Shown one piece after another: positions 10,042-22,663 of a stretch of DNA of 64,000 bases (the stretch's first letter is position 1; every line of letters begins with the position of its first letter). The notes beneath the pieces are model-generated. The model searched no databases. It saw nothing but the letters and a program-made list of their open reading frames with translations, and was not told the DNA's origin. The DNA is from Petunia secreta (lineage: Eukaryota; Streptophyta; Magnoliopsida; Solanales; Solanaceae): assembly GCA_029990175.1 (NCBI GenBank), contig JARKIP010000065.1, forward strand, positions 9,738,501 to 9,802,500, given 5' to 3'. The translations under genes were made by a program, and so were the position numbers.

Positions 10042-13000
10042 TCAGTGTATCTTGGTCATCCCTAACTCAAGCATGTTCTTTTCAAATTGTACCCTGTTCA
10101 ATGCCTTAGTGAAGATATCAGCAATTTGATCCTCAGTCCTGCAAAAATTCATAGTTATTAGGTTTTTTTCAACATTGTCCCTTAAAAAGTGATGCCTAAT
10201 ATCGATATGTTTTGTTCTCTTGTGCTGGACCGGGTTCTTGGCTATATTGATTGCACTGGTATTGTCACAAAAGATTGGAACTGGTCCACACTTGATCCCA
10301 AAGTCCTCCAATTGCTGGTTGATCCATAATAACTGTGAGCAACACAAAGCAGCTGCTACATATTCAGCCTCAACTGTAGATAATGCCACTGAATTTTGCT
10401 TCTTTGTAGCCCATGAAACTAAACAAGGACTTAGGAAGTGTGTCATCCCAGAAGTACTTTTCCTATCAACCAAGTGACCAGCGTAGTCTGCATCAGCATA
10501 CCCCAATTAAATCAAAACTTCCACCTTTTGGGTACCATAATCCAAGATCCTGAGTTCCCTTCAAATATCTCAAGATTCTCTTGACTGCAGTTAAGTGAGA
10601 CTCCTTTGGTTTTGACTGGAACTCTGCACACAACCCCACACTATAAACAATGTCTGGACGACTTGCGGTTAAATACAGTAACGAACCAATCATCCCTTTG
10701 TACTTAGTTTCATCAATTGAAGCACCAGTTTCATCCAAATCTATCTTCGTTCCAGGAGCAATGGGTGTGTTCATATCCTTTGCAAAAGCTCTTTGATGTA
10801 CTTCTGTTGATGGATCATTGTGCCTTCCTGTGTTTGCTTGATTTGTAAGCCTAAAAAGAAATTCAGCTCACCCATCATACTCATCTCAAATTCACTTCCC
10901 ATCAGGTCGGCAAACTCCTTGCAAAGGTTCTCATTAGTAGCTCGAAAGATGATATCATCTACATATACTTGAACAATTAGCAGGTCCTTGACTTTCTTCC
11001 TTAAGATAAAGTATTGTCTATTTTACCTCTTGTAAAACCATTCTTCAGTAAGAACCCAGACAATCTTTCATACCACGCCCTAGGAGCCTGTTTCAAACCA
11101 TACAGTGCCTTGTCAAGTTTGTAGACATGATCAAGAAACTTTGTACTTTCAAATGCAGGTGGTTGAACCACGTATACCTCTTCATTCAGATAACCATTAA
11201 GGAATACACTCTTCACGTCTATCTGGTACAGCTTAAACTCCATGTAAGCTGCAAAGGCAATAAGCATTCTAATGGCTTCCATTCTAGCAACAGGTGCAAA
11301 GGTTTCATCATAATCAATTCCTTCTTCTTGACTATATCCTTGAACCACCAATCTTGCCTTGTTCCTTGTTACTGTTCCATGTTCATCCAGCTTGTTTCTA
11401 AAGACCTATTTAGTACCAATGATGGACCTGTCCGCTGGTCGATGGACCAGGTGCCATACCTTACTCCATTCAAACTGATGAAGTTTCTCTTGCATAGCAG
11501 TCACCCAATCTGGATCCTCAAGTACTTCACGTACATTCTTAGGTTCAATTGAGGACAGAAACGCAAAGAATGCACAGAAATTATTTAGAGCTCTTCTAGT
11601 AACAATTCCAGTATTCAAATCAGGCATGAGGTTCTCCAGTGGATGAGAACTTTGATATCTCCAAATTTTAGGTTGAATATGCTGAGTAGTGTTTCTACGA
11701 GGAGCTGAGTCGTCTAAGTCCTCTTCATCTTGCTCTTCAGTTCCCCCTGTCTGATTGCCTTCTAGTTCCCCCTGAGTTTGATCTTTATCATCATGATTAT
11801 TTTTAACCCCATTCAGATTCTCAGGGTCTTCAGTAGGTTCATCTCTTGCAAGACCAATCTCCTGATCATCATCTTCTTGTCTGTTTGAGACAGCTTCAGA
11901 TTCATCAAATACCACATGCACACTTTCTTCTACAATCAAGGTCCTCTTGTTGAACACTTTATAAGCTTTACTTTGTGAAGAATATCCTAAAAAGATGGCT
12001 TCGTCACTTCTAGCATCAAACATCCTTAGAGGTTCCTTCCCATTGTTATGCACGAAACACTTGCACCCAAAAGCTCTGAGATGTGCAATATTAGGTTTTC
12101 TGCCTCCAATCAACTCATAGGAAGTTTTCTCTAATAAAGGACGGATAGAACAACGATTCAGTAAGTAGCAAGCGGTGTTGACTGCTTCGGCCCAAAAACT
12201 CTTTGATAGACCGCTTGACAACAACATAGTTCTAGCCATGTCCTCTAAGGACCTGTTCTTCCTTTCAACTACACCATTCTGCTGAGGAGTCCTTGGTGTA
12301 GAGAAGTTGTGATCCACACCATGTTTATTACAATATTCTACAAACTTAGCATTCTCAAACTCCATTCCATGGTAGGACCTTATACTTGCCAGTTGAAGCC
12401 CCAGTTTCTTCTGATTGACTCTAACCCAATCCTCGAACATATCAAATGCTTCATCCTTCGATCTGAGGAACAGGGTCCATATGTACCTGGATTAATCATC
12501 AACTATTACCATTACGAACCTCTTACCTCCTCTGCTCCTCACCCTCATTGGTCCACACAAATCCATGTGAATCAAATCAATTGGTTTAGACGTACTGACC
12601 ACTTTCTTTGACTTGAATGAAGATCTTACATGTTCCCCCTCACACACGCATCACAAATCTTGATGTCATTAAACTTCTTGCTTGGCATTCCACGAACCAG
12701 GTCCTTTGACACCAACTTATTCAACTGAGTCAGGCTTGCGTGTCCTAATCTCTTGTGCCACAACTGACTATCATTCTCAAGCACATTCAGACAAGTCAAA
12801 TTATTCTCATGAAGAGAACCTAATGTAGCCTTGTACACATTGTTTGCTCGTTTTCCTTCCATTATCACTTCCCTAGTCTGCAGGTTCTTTACAGTGCAAC
12901 CTACGGATGTGAAACTCACTGGATTTCCTCTATCACATAGTTGAGAGATACTTAAAAGATTGTGCCTCAATCCATCCACACAGAGTACATTGTCAATAAC

Positions 13001-13198
13001 ATCATTGAGGGATCTTCCACCTTTTCTAATGCCAACAATTTTACCGCTCTTGCCTCCTCCAAAAGCCACACTACCCCCTTGAAATGCTGCGAGTGAGAGA
13101 AAGTTTCTTCTATCTCCTGTCATGTGCCTGGAACACCCACTATCCAGAATCCAGCTTGGGTTGTTCCATCTCACTCCAGCCTGCAAAAAAAAAATCAA
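10042..13198 (-). pseudogene. Copia pol (protease, integrase, RT, RNase H), disrupted
   Basis: Domains in minus-strand order: aspartic protease WILDSGCSRHMTG (about 13150); GAG-pre-integrase LWHKRLGHASLTQL (about 12750); integrase core with NGVVERKN (about 12270); RT with DETFAPVARMEAIRML, KALYGLKQAPRAWYE and the catalytic YVDDI (about 10951-10971); RNase H with GYADADYAGH and the ADIFTKAL tail. Damage includes a stop within the integrase N part near 12492, an in-frame stop at 11406-11408, and frame changes near 11030 and 10500-10780. The second catalytic Asp of integrase is replaced: RSYHGMEFEN stands where SDHGTEFEN is usual. Pol is therefore inactive in this copy. Confidence 0.93.
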
Positions 13199-15133
13199 GG
13201 GTTAGTAACAGGAACCCAGACAAGCTTGGGTCCCTTTTTATTATAGAATGGATGAATCAAATCTTTTCTAGCCCAATAAGGTAAAACTGATTTTTTATTC
13301 TTTTGCACTGCTCCTTTTGCAACACTGCATTCGTTCTTAATATGACCAGTCTTACCACACAAGAAGCAGAGTTTGTTGCAAGGAAGTCCTATATATTTAC
13401 TATTAGGGTTCCAAGCAGGTAAAGGTTTCTTATGTACTAGTCCAGTTTTACCTCTATTATGATTCTCATGCAACCAATTCAAAGCTTCAGAAGACTTGTT
13501 ACACTTAGTGAGTCTGGTGAGTTCAGAGTTAGTTTTTTCAACCTTTTCCTGAAGAACTCGGTTCTTCTCAGTTTCTTGATGTAGAACCTAGTTTTTCTTT
13601 TAAAGCTCAACTTCAAAGTTGATTTGAGCCTCACTAACTCCATGCTTATCAGACAGTTCTTTCAGATTTTGGTTTTCTAGTTCGAGTGCAGAAACTTTCT
13701 TTTGCTCACAAAGCACTTGTTCCTTTAATTGATGATCTTCCAATTCAAGGGCTGATTACTTTCTATTTTAGTTCAAAAACTTGAGCTTCACTAGCAGTTA
13801 ATTCCCTTTTAAGATCAGGTTTAGCTTTTTCCAAGTTTTTATTTTCATTGAAAATCAGACACAACAGAAAGTAGTTGGTCCTTTTCAGAAAGTACTAGTT
13901 CCTTCTCAGTCCTCAAATTTTCAATGCCTTCAATTAAAATCAGAGCAAGAAAATTCAATTCCCTAGGGAAGCAAGTATGAAGTCTAGTTTTAAGTTCATC
14001 GAGACTTACCTCAGGAGGATCATCAGTAGAAGGTTCATCATCAGCCATCAGAGCTAGTGGAGAGTCATCTTCAGGATCTTCTTCTTCTTCATCACTTTCG
14101 CTTTTAGAAGATCCCCATGTTGCATAGAAGGACTCTTTCTTCTTTCTCCTTAATGCTCTAAAGTTGGGTGGATGTTTGGTCTTTTTAGTTTCATTCTCCT
14201 TTGTAGCCCCAGACGTTTTCCACTCAATATCCCACAACAGGCAGTCCTTAATGGCATCATCCTTCTTGTTACACTTGAAACATCCTGAGTAGTCTGGATT
14301 ATCAACTATGTTGTTCTTCGCAGAAGTGGCTCTGGTTCTTCTTTTCTCAAGACTTAAGGACTTTCTTACAGCATTGACCAAAGCCATCTCATGTTCAGAA
14401 AATTCATACTTGGAACCTCCAGTTGCCTCAAGAGCTAAGTTCTTCTCTTTCTTAGGTTCCACCTTGATTCTCGACTGTTTCATCAGTTCATAGGTTTTCA
14501 GACTACCAACGAGTTCATCCAACTAAATCTTATCAAGTTCTTTTGACTCAATGATGGCTGTAACCTTTGACTCCCATGAATCAGGTAGAATCCTGATAAT
14601 CTTTTCTACTAAATCTTCATTAGTCAGAATCATGCCCAATAACTTCATCTCATTCGTTATGATTGTGAATCTGGTCATCATATCCTGGATAGACTCAGAT
14701 TTTCCCATAGCAAATAACTCGAACTTTCTCTTCAGCATCTGGATCCTTGACTTCTTTACTCGCGAGGTTCCTTCATGAGCAATTTGTAGAGCATCCCAAA
14801 TTTTTTTGGCAGTCTTGTATGAAGAAATTCTATTGTATTCATCAGGGCCAAGTCCACATATGATGAGCCCCTTAGCTTTGACATTCTTTTCAGCCATCTT
14901 AAAATAAGCATCAGTATACTCCGATATCTCTTTGGGAACAGCTTGCTGATTGGGTGGCTGTCCAACAGTTTTGCTGGAATAAGAGGTCCATCCTTAGTAA
15001 TGATCCATAGCTGAAAGTCTTCAGCTTGAATGAAATCTTTCATTCTGCCTTTCCACCATCCATAATGTTGGCCGTTGAACTGAGGAGGCCTGTTGACAGA
15101 TTGCCCTTCAGTTATGATCAGTGGTGCACTCAT
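13195..15133 (-). pseudogene. Copia gag, disrupted
   Basis: Starts MSAPLIITEGQSVNRPPQFN with the PPxFNGxxYxxWKxxM signature of Copia gag. A frame change occurs near 14970, where the sequence rejoins MAEKNVKAKGLIICGLGPDE; a TAG at 14523-14525 interrupts the next frame. Two CCHC knuckles are visible: CFKCNKKDDAIKDC, with the His replaced by Asp, and an intact CFLCGKTGHIKNEC (about 13370). The poly-A run near 13182-13191 marks a frame change into protease, which may be decay or an old frameshift site. Confidence 0.88.
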
Positions 15134-15178
15134 TGTTCAGATCCTTCTCAAGATGTTAATCTTTATTCGAGAGACCCC

Positions 15179-15190
15179 GCTCTGATACCA
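15179..15190 (-). other. Copia primer binding site (initiator Met tRNA type)
   Basis: Minus strand reads TGGTATCAGAGC two bases inside the 5' LTR, the standard plant Copia site complementary to initiator Met tRNA. Confidence 0.9.
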
Positions 15191-15192
15191 CT

Positions 15193-16133
15193 TGTTGCAC
15201 TTGGTGCACCTATGCAAGACACTAGAGGGGGCTGAATAGTGTCCTTACCGGATTTTAAATCCTAAAACTTGCCATTAACTTTTATCGCCTAACTTACAAA
15301 GGACCAGGTTCCTTGTGAGTTTCACCTATCTCTGAAACTTAAACTTAATGCGGAAACGTAAATAACACAGAGATTTTTACGTGGAAAAATCCTTGCTCAA
15401 GGGATAAAAAACAACGATCCAAACTCTTGGGATTTCAACTCTTCCACTAAAGAAAAACCCAAGAAAGTTTTAGACTACAACGTAATGTAATCAAGGAACT
15501 AGACCTCCCTAGTACCTAGAGCCTTCCAAGCCTTTAAGATTGACTCTGCTTAATCAAAAAGAGTAATCTCTATTATATGCTTCTAAACAAGCGGATAGAT
15601 TATAATTCGATAGCCTATAACAAAAACTAAAACAACAGACTTAACTATGAAACTGCTCCTTCGTAAGGTTCTACTGCTCGGCCTTTGTTCTTGCACACAA
15701 TGTCTCTCTCGATCTGTTTTTTCTTGATTTGCTCTGTTGAGATGTCTTGAGTGCGTAATGATTCTGGCCAAATTAACTTGTATATATAGGAGTTTGACTT
15801 AGCCGGATCCAACTAAGTTTATAACTCCTTTTCCTCTTTGGAATCCGTTTTACATAAGGTTTAGCCATATTGCCTTATTTAAAACCTAAGTTAATTTGCC
15901 TTAGTTTCCAATCCTTTTTCGTTTAGGAACCGCGTCTCTTTCAGCACCGTCTCTCTCTCTTCTTCTTTTCCCGGTTGGATTGGAACTTTGACTCCAGCTG
16001 CTCTATTTCTCCTTCTTCAACTCTGACTCGATTATCCCGTTGAACAGCTTAGTCTTCTTTCTTCAACTGTGAACCTTTTTATGGTTCACTTAGCACCAGG
16101 TTCTTTGTCATCTTCAAAGCTCAACCTTCAGCA
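15193..16133 (-). repeat. 5' LTR of the Copia element
   Basis: 941-bp partner of 6187-7134 with the same ends. On the minus strand it carries a TATA box (15781-15790) as the likely element promoter. Confidence 0.93.
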
Positions 16134-17093
16134 CTGTGGGAATTACCTATGATAAACTTTGTCATTGTTTGAAAAATTAGGGTTTTGTAATTCTTTTGAG
16201 CAAGTGAAGTCAATTTTGTCATAGACCACGAGTTCCCTTTACTCCAAGTTCGGGTTTGGCCAGAATACTCAAGTTAGAAGAAGAGGCAATTTGCTAGCCA
16301 CTACATAAGATTCAGTTTCAACAACAAAATTGCTTCCACAACTATGAAAACTGGTCTGTTATACTTCATAGATAACTAAATTTAGCAATATGAGAATCAC
16401 TGAAAAGAATCAAATCATTCATTCCCACCACTTGCTCATTTAATTTCTTCAAACTTTCGTGCAACTTAGTGTGTAGTTTAGGCTGCCTTACCGATTCTCA
16501 CACGCCTAAAAGGCACCATTATGGTGTACGTCATTCACCTCATCAAATCCAACAACGGTTATTAGGCCAATTTGGATTTGTTTCCTACACGACAAGTAAT
16601 AATCTATCAAATTCTTTGTCTTGATCACTACAACAATTCTTAAGCAATCTTCCTCAATTTTCGCTTCAACCGCCAGAGACATTACCACACAGGATGGCTT
16701 ACATTCAGTGAATGAATATGCTCCTTCCTGCATCGATTCATTCAACCAAGGTACTTCTTAGCAAGATGATTCATCCGTCTGTGCCATTTGCTTTAAATTT
16801 TGCAATATGCTAATTTTTGTCCTTCCTTCGACTCCATTTATATTTGTCACATAAAAGCTGCCTAGCATTTGAACACTGAAATTGATTAAGAATCCACATC
16901 AAGAAAGGAGCTATGATTACATACTAATTTGAGGCACTCAGTTCTTGGTAAGAAGTTCTTGCAAGCACGAACTGACAATGCAAATTTTCTGCCAGTCATA
17001 GTGAGGCCTAGCACCCAACCTCCCGTAGTCAAGACACCTTTCAAGCAGAACAAACAAAATCAGGTGGCAGAAATCAAGTTGAGTGGCCATGAA
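16134..17093. other. Spacer, possibly gene remnants
   Basis: Open stretches exist on both strands (minus 16745-16506, plus 16929-17093), but I recognise no domain. The plus-strand stretch (VLGKKFLQARTDNANF) could be a host exon remnant cut by the DNA element that starts at 17094; this is speculative. Confidence 0.3.
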
Positions 17094-17252
17094 GGGTGTG
17101 TTTGGTATGGGAAAAAATATTTTTTGGAAAATATTTTCCCATTTTCTTTTGTTTGGTTGGCATATGTGACTTAGAAAATATTTTTCATACCCAATTATTT
17201 TTTTCCAAATGGAGGAAAATATTTTCCCTAAAAAAAGGAGGGAAAACATTTG

Positions 17253-17987
17253 TGATGCGGGGAAAACCACCACCACAAGACCCTTAATTAGAAGCCAAGT
17301 CAAAGCACTTCATGATGCTCACTTATACTTGATTCGGAAGGGCGTTGATGATATGAGCTCCGGAGACCATTGGAAGATCATACAGTTGAGCTCGTTTAAA
17401 GAAGGAATAGAAGACTCCAGGGAGTGGGCGGAGCACCCAGAATAGGCGGAGCGCCTAGCACAATAGCCAGTGTGCTCACCAGGCGGAGCGCCTGACCAGG
17501 CGGAGTGCCCAGGTCGTGGCTCTAAAATGCAGAGTGCCTAGCCCAGGCGGGGCGCCCAAAGTGCTGAAGCTTTCTCTTATTTTTGTAGAACTTCCTATTT
17601 TAGCCCTAATGTTCTATTATGTTTCCACCTAGCTGAGGGGCTTTTTAGACATTTTATTTTGTTGTAAAAGGATGCTATAAATACACCATTCATCATTTAT
17701 TGTCATTTTAACCTACCTTGAACTCAAATATTGATGACAGTTGCTCTCAAAACACTTGTAACATTTTGGCTTGAATTAATTGGAAGAATCCAAGTTGATC
17801 TTCAATCCTCCTTGATCATCTTGTCTGCAAGAGTCGAGTGTCTCTTGAGGATAGTTGCATAGCGTAGGTTCTACTTGACTCGAACGAGGGTGTATCAAGA
17901 CATCGTTCCTTGGTGCTACCTCGTAAGTTGTTCTTGTCGCGTCTCGCTTTATCTTTATTTATCGTTTCCGTAGTTTTCCTCTTATCA
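17253..17987 (+). repeat. 5' LTR of Gypsy-1
   Basis: 735 bp. It begins with an out-of-context copy of the pol C terminus (RSQVKALHDAHLYLIRKG, stop at about 17445), then the GC-rich palindrome array, then a TATAAATA box at 17676-17683 and U5. The coding-like part exists because pol runs into the 3' LTR. Confidence 0.92.
17427..17563 (+). repeat. GC-rich palindromic unit array in Gypsy-1 LTR
   Basis: About six copies of a self-complementary unit, consensus GGCGGAGCGCC, in about 135 bp: GGGCGGAGCACCC (17427), AGGCGGAGCGCCT (17444), and further copies across 17480-17563. The 3' LTR has the matching array at about 24325-24452. It lies at or just beyond the pol stop codon and upstream of the TATA box. 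Confidence 0.85.
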
Positions 17988-17989
17988 GT

Positions 17990-18001
17990 TGGTATCAGAG
18001 C
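17990..18001 (+). other. Gypsy-1 primer binding site
   Basis: TGGTATCAGAGC two bases after the 5' LTR, complementary to initiator Met tRNA. Confidence 0.9.
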
Positions 18002-19171
18002 AAGGCTCGGGTGTTGTTCCTATAAATCCTCGTTCCTTGTTCAAAGTATTTTTATCTTGTTCTTGTTGTTATACATGTGTTTGTTCTTGAAAAATTGAAA
18101 ACATGAAAAAAATTCAAAAAGTTGAAAAATCCAAAAATTTGCTAGATCTTGCTTGTTATATCGATTTGGTTGATGTTAGTTATCGGGGAATATTTGTTGA
18201 CGTATTTCCATTGATTAGGTACCCACAAAATACGATTTGAAGTTGTAAATCAAAATTGTGAGAATCAAATCTCCCAAAGTTGAAAATCACAAAAATTGCT
18301 AGATTTGGTTTGTTATAGTGATTTCTTGGATGGTTGATATCGGAGATTGTTCTTTGATGTTAACCCATCATTTTGATACCCCTATAACGTCATATGGTGT
18401 TGTGGTTTGAGAGTCGAAGTTTTGAATCTCAAAATTTTTGAAAACCCATTGAAAATTTGTTCAAAAATCTTGAAACAAACTTCTTGTTGGTTGTTTGTTG
18501 GATTAAATCATTGGGGCTTGTTTGTAATAGCATAAAACAACTTTGGGTATCATCTAAATCGAAAAACACCTTGAAATCGTTGGAAAATTTGCTTGAAATT
18601 CCTCAAATTCATGTTCTTGACGAGCTGAAGCACCAGGCCTAGGCAGACCGCCCAAGCCCAGGCGCTCACCCCAAGCAACAATCTGGTCATTTTTTTGCCA
18701 AAATCCAGGCGGACCGCCCACCCTCTAGGTGAACCGCCCAGAATCCTGAAGTGGGTCGGGTAGTTGTTTTCTCTTAGGTTTTCGTGTTTATTCGTTTTCC
18801 ATTGCTTCCGGTTAGTACTTTGAGAGTAACACTCCTACTTAATTAGTACTAACTCATTGAGCGATTAGGGTACTCGTGCCTAGGGGAGAGTAGATCTCAA
18901 AGAAGACTCGTATTTTAATTTTGCTTTAAGTGCGCACTAAATAGCCTAGCGTTCATCGCGTCCCATCAACTCCACTCTTCCCGAAGAGTATTTGGTTCTT
19001 GTGAATTGGTTTGGTTATCGAGGAAGTTGATCAACTATGAGGAGGCCATTGATCTCAAGCTTGTGTGAACCTACCCCAACTTGAGTGAACCCGAGCGACA
19101 ATCAAAAGTGAGGGAGTGCGTGAGGACTTTTACTCTAATCTCTTTTCTTATTTTTGATTGTTTGTAGGTGC
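18002..19171 (+). other. Gypsy-1 untranslated leader
   Basis: About 1.2 kb between PBS and gag. It contains more GC-rich half-palindromic units of the LTR type at about 18630-18745 (AGGCGGACCGCCCA and relatives). No convincing ORF is present. Gypsy-2 has an equivalent leader at 45727-46744. Confidence 0.7.
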
Positions 19172-20660
19172 ATGGCGGAAGAGAAGGTAAAGGATACCAT
19201 TGAGGTTCCAACCGACGTCTTGGCTAATCTATTGGCCGAGGTGAAGGCTCTAAATCTCAAAATGGAGGTTTTGGAAAGAGAAAGGACCCCGAATGTCCAC
19301 AAAGATGCCGGGGAAGGCACAAGTGATGGCTCAACCGTGAGACCAGATCAATTTGCGGAGCTAGCTCGTCGACAACGGTTGAAAGAGAAAGCTTTTGTTC
19401 GAGAAAGATTGTTGGGCAATCCCCAGCATTTGAGAAATCCCCAAGGCAAAGTTCCACTCATGCGGCCTCGTAGAAATATTGCACCTCTTGAGCAAGTTGA
19501 TGAAGCTCAAGAAAGGGAGGGCCCCAGAATTGGTGAAAATTATGATGGAGGTCGTGGGCGAGGTCGAGGACCTCCAAGGGCTTTTGTGGGAAGGAACTTG
19601 GGACGAGAATATGAGGATGTTGATGACTACTATTGGGGCCAACTGGAGCCAAACCGTGGAGGTCGTGACAACAACCTAAATAGTATGAAGATCACTATCC
19701 CACCTTTCAAAGGGACTAATGATCCGGAAAAGTTTTTAGAGTGGAAGGTTCAATTGGAGCGGGTATTTGATACAAATGACCTGTCCGTGGAGAAGAAAGC
19801 CACTTATGCCATTGCTTCATTTGAGTCATATGCTTCCACATGGTGGGAATACATCAAGAGCTCAAGAAGAAGAGTTGGGATGCGAATGAACATTACTTGG
19901 GAGGAATTGAAAGAGGCAACGAGTACCAAATATGTGACACGCAAGTATAGACAAGAACAACTCAAGAGGCTATATGAGTTGAAACAAGGCTATAAGTCGG
20001 TTGATGAGTATTTCAACGAGTTTGAGAAAAACCGAATGGCCCTAGACATGGAAACCAAAGATGAAGACCAAGCTATCATCCGATTCAAGGACGACTTGAG
20101 CAAGGAGATTGCTTCTTAATTGAGGCTACGCATCTTTCATTCTCTTCAAGATGTTTGTGATGCCGCGGTTGAAGCCGAAAAAGTTGCTTAAGGAAGAGAA
20201 AGTTCCTCGCTATAGGAGTACTACTTCTGCTCAAATGACTCGACCCAAAGAATAGAAAAGCCCGAACACAAGTGATGCTAGTAGAAGTCGTGATGTCAAG
20301 AAGACTTTTGAGAAGGCCACTCCAAGAAGCGACTTCAAATAAGTGAGAGGCAATTCTAAAACTCAATTAAATACTCATTCTCCTTCTTCTTTTCAATGTC
20401 ACAAGTGTAAAGGCTATGTCCACTTTGTCAAAGATTGTCCCACTCGAAAAATACTGATAATCATGGATAATGGGATGGTGTATGAGGAGGAAAGTGAGCC
20501 CGAGAGAGAGGTCGTTGCGGATGGTGAGGTAGTTAAGGGAGAAGAGGATGTAGCGGAGGGTGATGACCCAAGCATGTTCTTAGTGGTGCGTCGTAGCTTG
20601 AGTGCCATGATGAGCGAGGAGGAGGTGGATGTGCAAAGGGAGAACTTGTTCCATGCTAGG
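19172..20660 (+). pseudogene. Gypsy-1 gag with zinc knuckle, disrupted
   Basis: The frame begins at ATG 19172 (MAEEKVKDTIEVPTDVLANL), the same start as Gypsy-2 gag. After a charged N terminus and an RG-rich stretch, the retrotransposon gag domain spans about 19690-20119 (IPPFKGTNDPEKFLEWK, STWWEYIKSSRRR, QLKRLYELKQGYKSVDEYF). A stop at 20117-20119 and later frame changes break it. The CCHC knuckle CHKCKGYVHFVKDC follows at about 20400 with all four ligands. Gag would form the virus-like particle and bind element RNA. Confidence 0.9.
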
Positions 20661-22158
20661 TGAAGGGTGAAGGGGCAAGTGTGCTCTATGATTGTAGATT
20701 CGGGTAGTTGTGCTAATGCGGTGAGCCAAACCTTGGTCTCACAATTGAAATTGCCTACCCTTAAACACCTAAGCCCCTACCGATTATAATGGTTGAGTGA
20801 ATGTGGGAAGTTGAAGGTGGTGAAACAAGTCTTGATAAAATTCAAAATTGGAAATTATCAAGACGAGCTATTATTATGCAAGCTTTCCATCTCTTGTTTG
20901 GTAGGCCTTGGAAATATGATAGGAGTGTGGTATATGATGGTCGAGCCATCACATACACGGCCAAACATGAGGACAAGAAATATGTGCTCAAGCCTTTGAC
21001 GCCAAAGCAAGCGAGTGATGATTATAGGCGTATGAGGGTGTTTGAGGACATGTTCCCATAAGAGATGCCAAGTGGACTTCCTCCTTTGAGGGGGATTGAA
21101 CACTAAATTTATTTTGTCCCCGGGTCCCAAATCCCAAACAAGCCGGCTTATAGGAGCAATCCCGAGGATACAAAGGAGTTGAAAAAGCAAGTGGATGAGT
21201 TTCTCTCCAAAGGCTTGGTTCGTGAAAGCTTGAGTCTGTGTGCCGTACCGGTCATTTTTGTGCCAAAGAAGGACGGGACATGGAGGATGTGTGTTGATTA
21301 CCGGTCATTTTTGTGCCTAGACTTGATGACATGCTTGATGAGTTGAGTGGTTCTAGTATCTTTACCAAGATATATCTTAGGTCCGGCTACCACCAAATTC
21401 GGATGAAACCCGGTGATGAGTGAAAAACTCCATTCAAGACCAAGTTTGGTCTTTATGAATGGTTGGTGATGCCTTTTGGCCTCTCCAATGCACCTAGCAC
21501 TTTCATGTGGTTAATGAACCATATTTTAAAGCCGTTTATCAACAAGTTTGTGGTCGTCTATTTTGATGATATCTTGATATATAGCAAATCAATAGATGAC
21601 CATGTGGGCCACTTGAGTCAAGTTCTTGAAGTGCTAAGAGCCGAAAAGCTCTATACCAATTTCAAAAAGTGTGCCTTTTGTGTAGAAAAAGTTGTCTTTC
21701 TTGGCTTTGTTGTTAGTGCCAATGGCGTAGAGGTCGATGAGTCCAAAGTAGAAGCCATTAGAGATTGGCCAACTCCTACTACCGTTTCTCATGTTAGGAG
21801 TTTCCATGGCCTTGCTAGTTTCTATAGGCACTTTGTGAGGGACTTTAGTACTATTGCCGCACCACTCACCGAGTTGGTGAAGAAAGACAAGGCCTTTGTG
21901 TGGGGAGAGCCTCAAGAGAAGGCTTTCTAAGAGTTAAAAAGTAGGTTGAGTACCGCCCCATTGTTGCAATTGCCCGACTTCAGGAAGGCTTTTGAGGTAG
22001 AATGTGATGCCTCGGGGGTAGGAATTGGGGGTGTTCTCATGCAAGAAAGGAAACCCGTTGCCTACTTTAGTGAAAAGTTGAAGGGTGTAACCTTAAATAC
22101 TCCACGTATGGCAAGGAGTTGTATGCCCTTGTGAAAGCTCTAGCTAATTGGCAATGGC

Positions 22159-22663
22159 TAGGCCTGGACATAGAGCTGAGCCGGCTCGGAGCTTGGCTCG
22201 GCTCGAATGCCTTTTAGCTCGGCTCGGCTCGGCTCGGATGCCTTTTAGCTCGGCTCGGCTCAATTTGAAAAAAGGCTTGACTCGGCTCGGGCTAATTTAA
22301 AGTTTGGCTCGGCTCGGATAAGCTCGGTTCAACTCAGTTAGCTTGATTACTAAAAAAATTAGAATTTTACATTATATTTAAGGTTTTAATATAATAATTA
22401 ACAATTGATAAACTAGTACTTCTATCCTTATTTATGATTATGATCAAAAGAAAAAAATTAAAAATATTATTTTCTATATTATTAAGTATGGGAACAAAAA
22501 ATAATAAAGTCAGCTCAAGCTCGGCTCGAGCTCTGAGTTAAGCTCGGCTCGGGTTCAGCTCGGCTCCGTATGATCTAAAGCTCGGTTAAGCTCGGCTCGG
22601 TAGCATAGTAAGCTCGATTAGGCTCGGTTCGGGTTCGGCTTACTCGCTCAATGCTCAGGCCTA
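22159..22663. mobile_element. 505-bp hAT-like MITE inside Gypsy-1 RNase H
   Basis: Terminal inverted repeats TAGGCCTGGACATAGAGC (left) and TAGGCCTGAGCATTGAGC (right, inverted) match at 15 of 18 positions. Flanking 8-mers GCAATGGC (22151-22158) and TCTATGGC (22664-22671) match at 6 of 8, as for a hAT target duplication. The subterminal arms are dense in GGCTCG repeats around an AT-rich core. The intact RNase H reading in Gypsy-2 (42385-42420) shows the uninterrupted target. Confidence 0.85.

Larger units (their letters stand above)
6187..16133 (-). mobile_element. Ty1/Copia LTR retrotransposon, complete structure, decayed coding
   Basis: Two direct repeats of 948 and 941 bp start TGTTGCACTTGG and end near TTCAACA/TTCAGCA. 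The flanking 5-mers are CTATG (6182-6186) and CTGTG (16134-16138), a target duplication with one change. Read on the minus strand the order is LTR, PBS, gag, protease, integrase, RT, RNase H, an additional ORF, PPT, LTR. Integrase before RT defines Copia. Multiple frameshifts and stops mean it cannot encode its own proteins now. It separates the PPR gene from the DNA to its right. Confidence 0.95.

Noticed and set aside
15179..15190. tRNA gene remnants at TGGTATCAGAGC sites (also 17990 and 46745)
   Set aside because: Only 11-12 bases next to LTRs match; they are primer binding sites, with no cloverleaf around them.
17209..17445. 78-codon ORF at the start of the Gypsy-1 5' LTR
   Set aside because: It is the duplicated C-terminal pol tail carried by the LTR, without its upstream pol sequence, plus unrelated bases from the DNA element.
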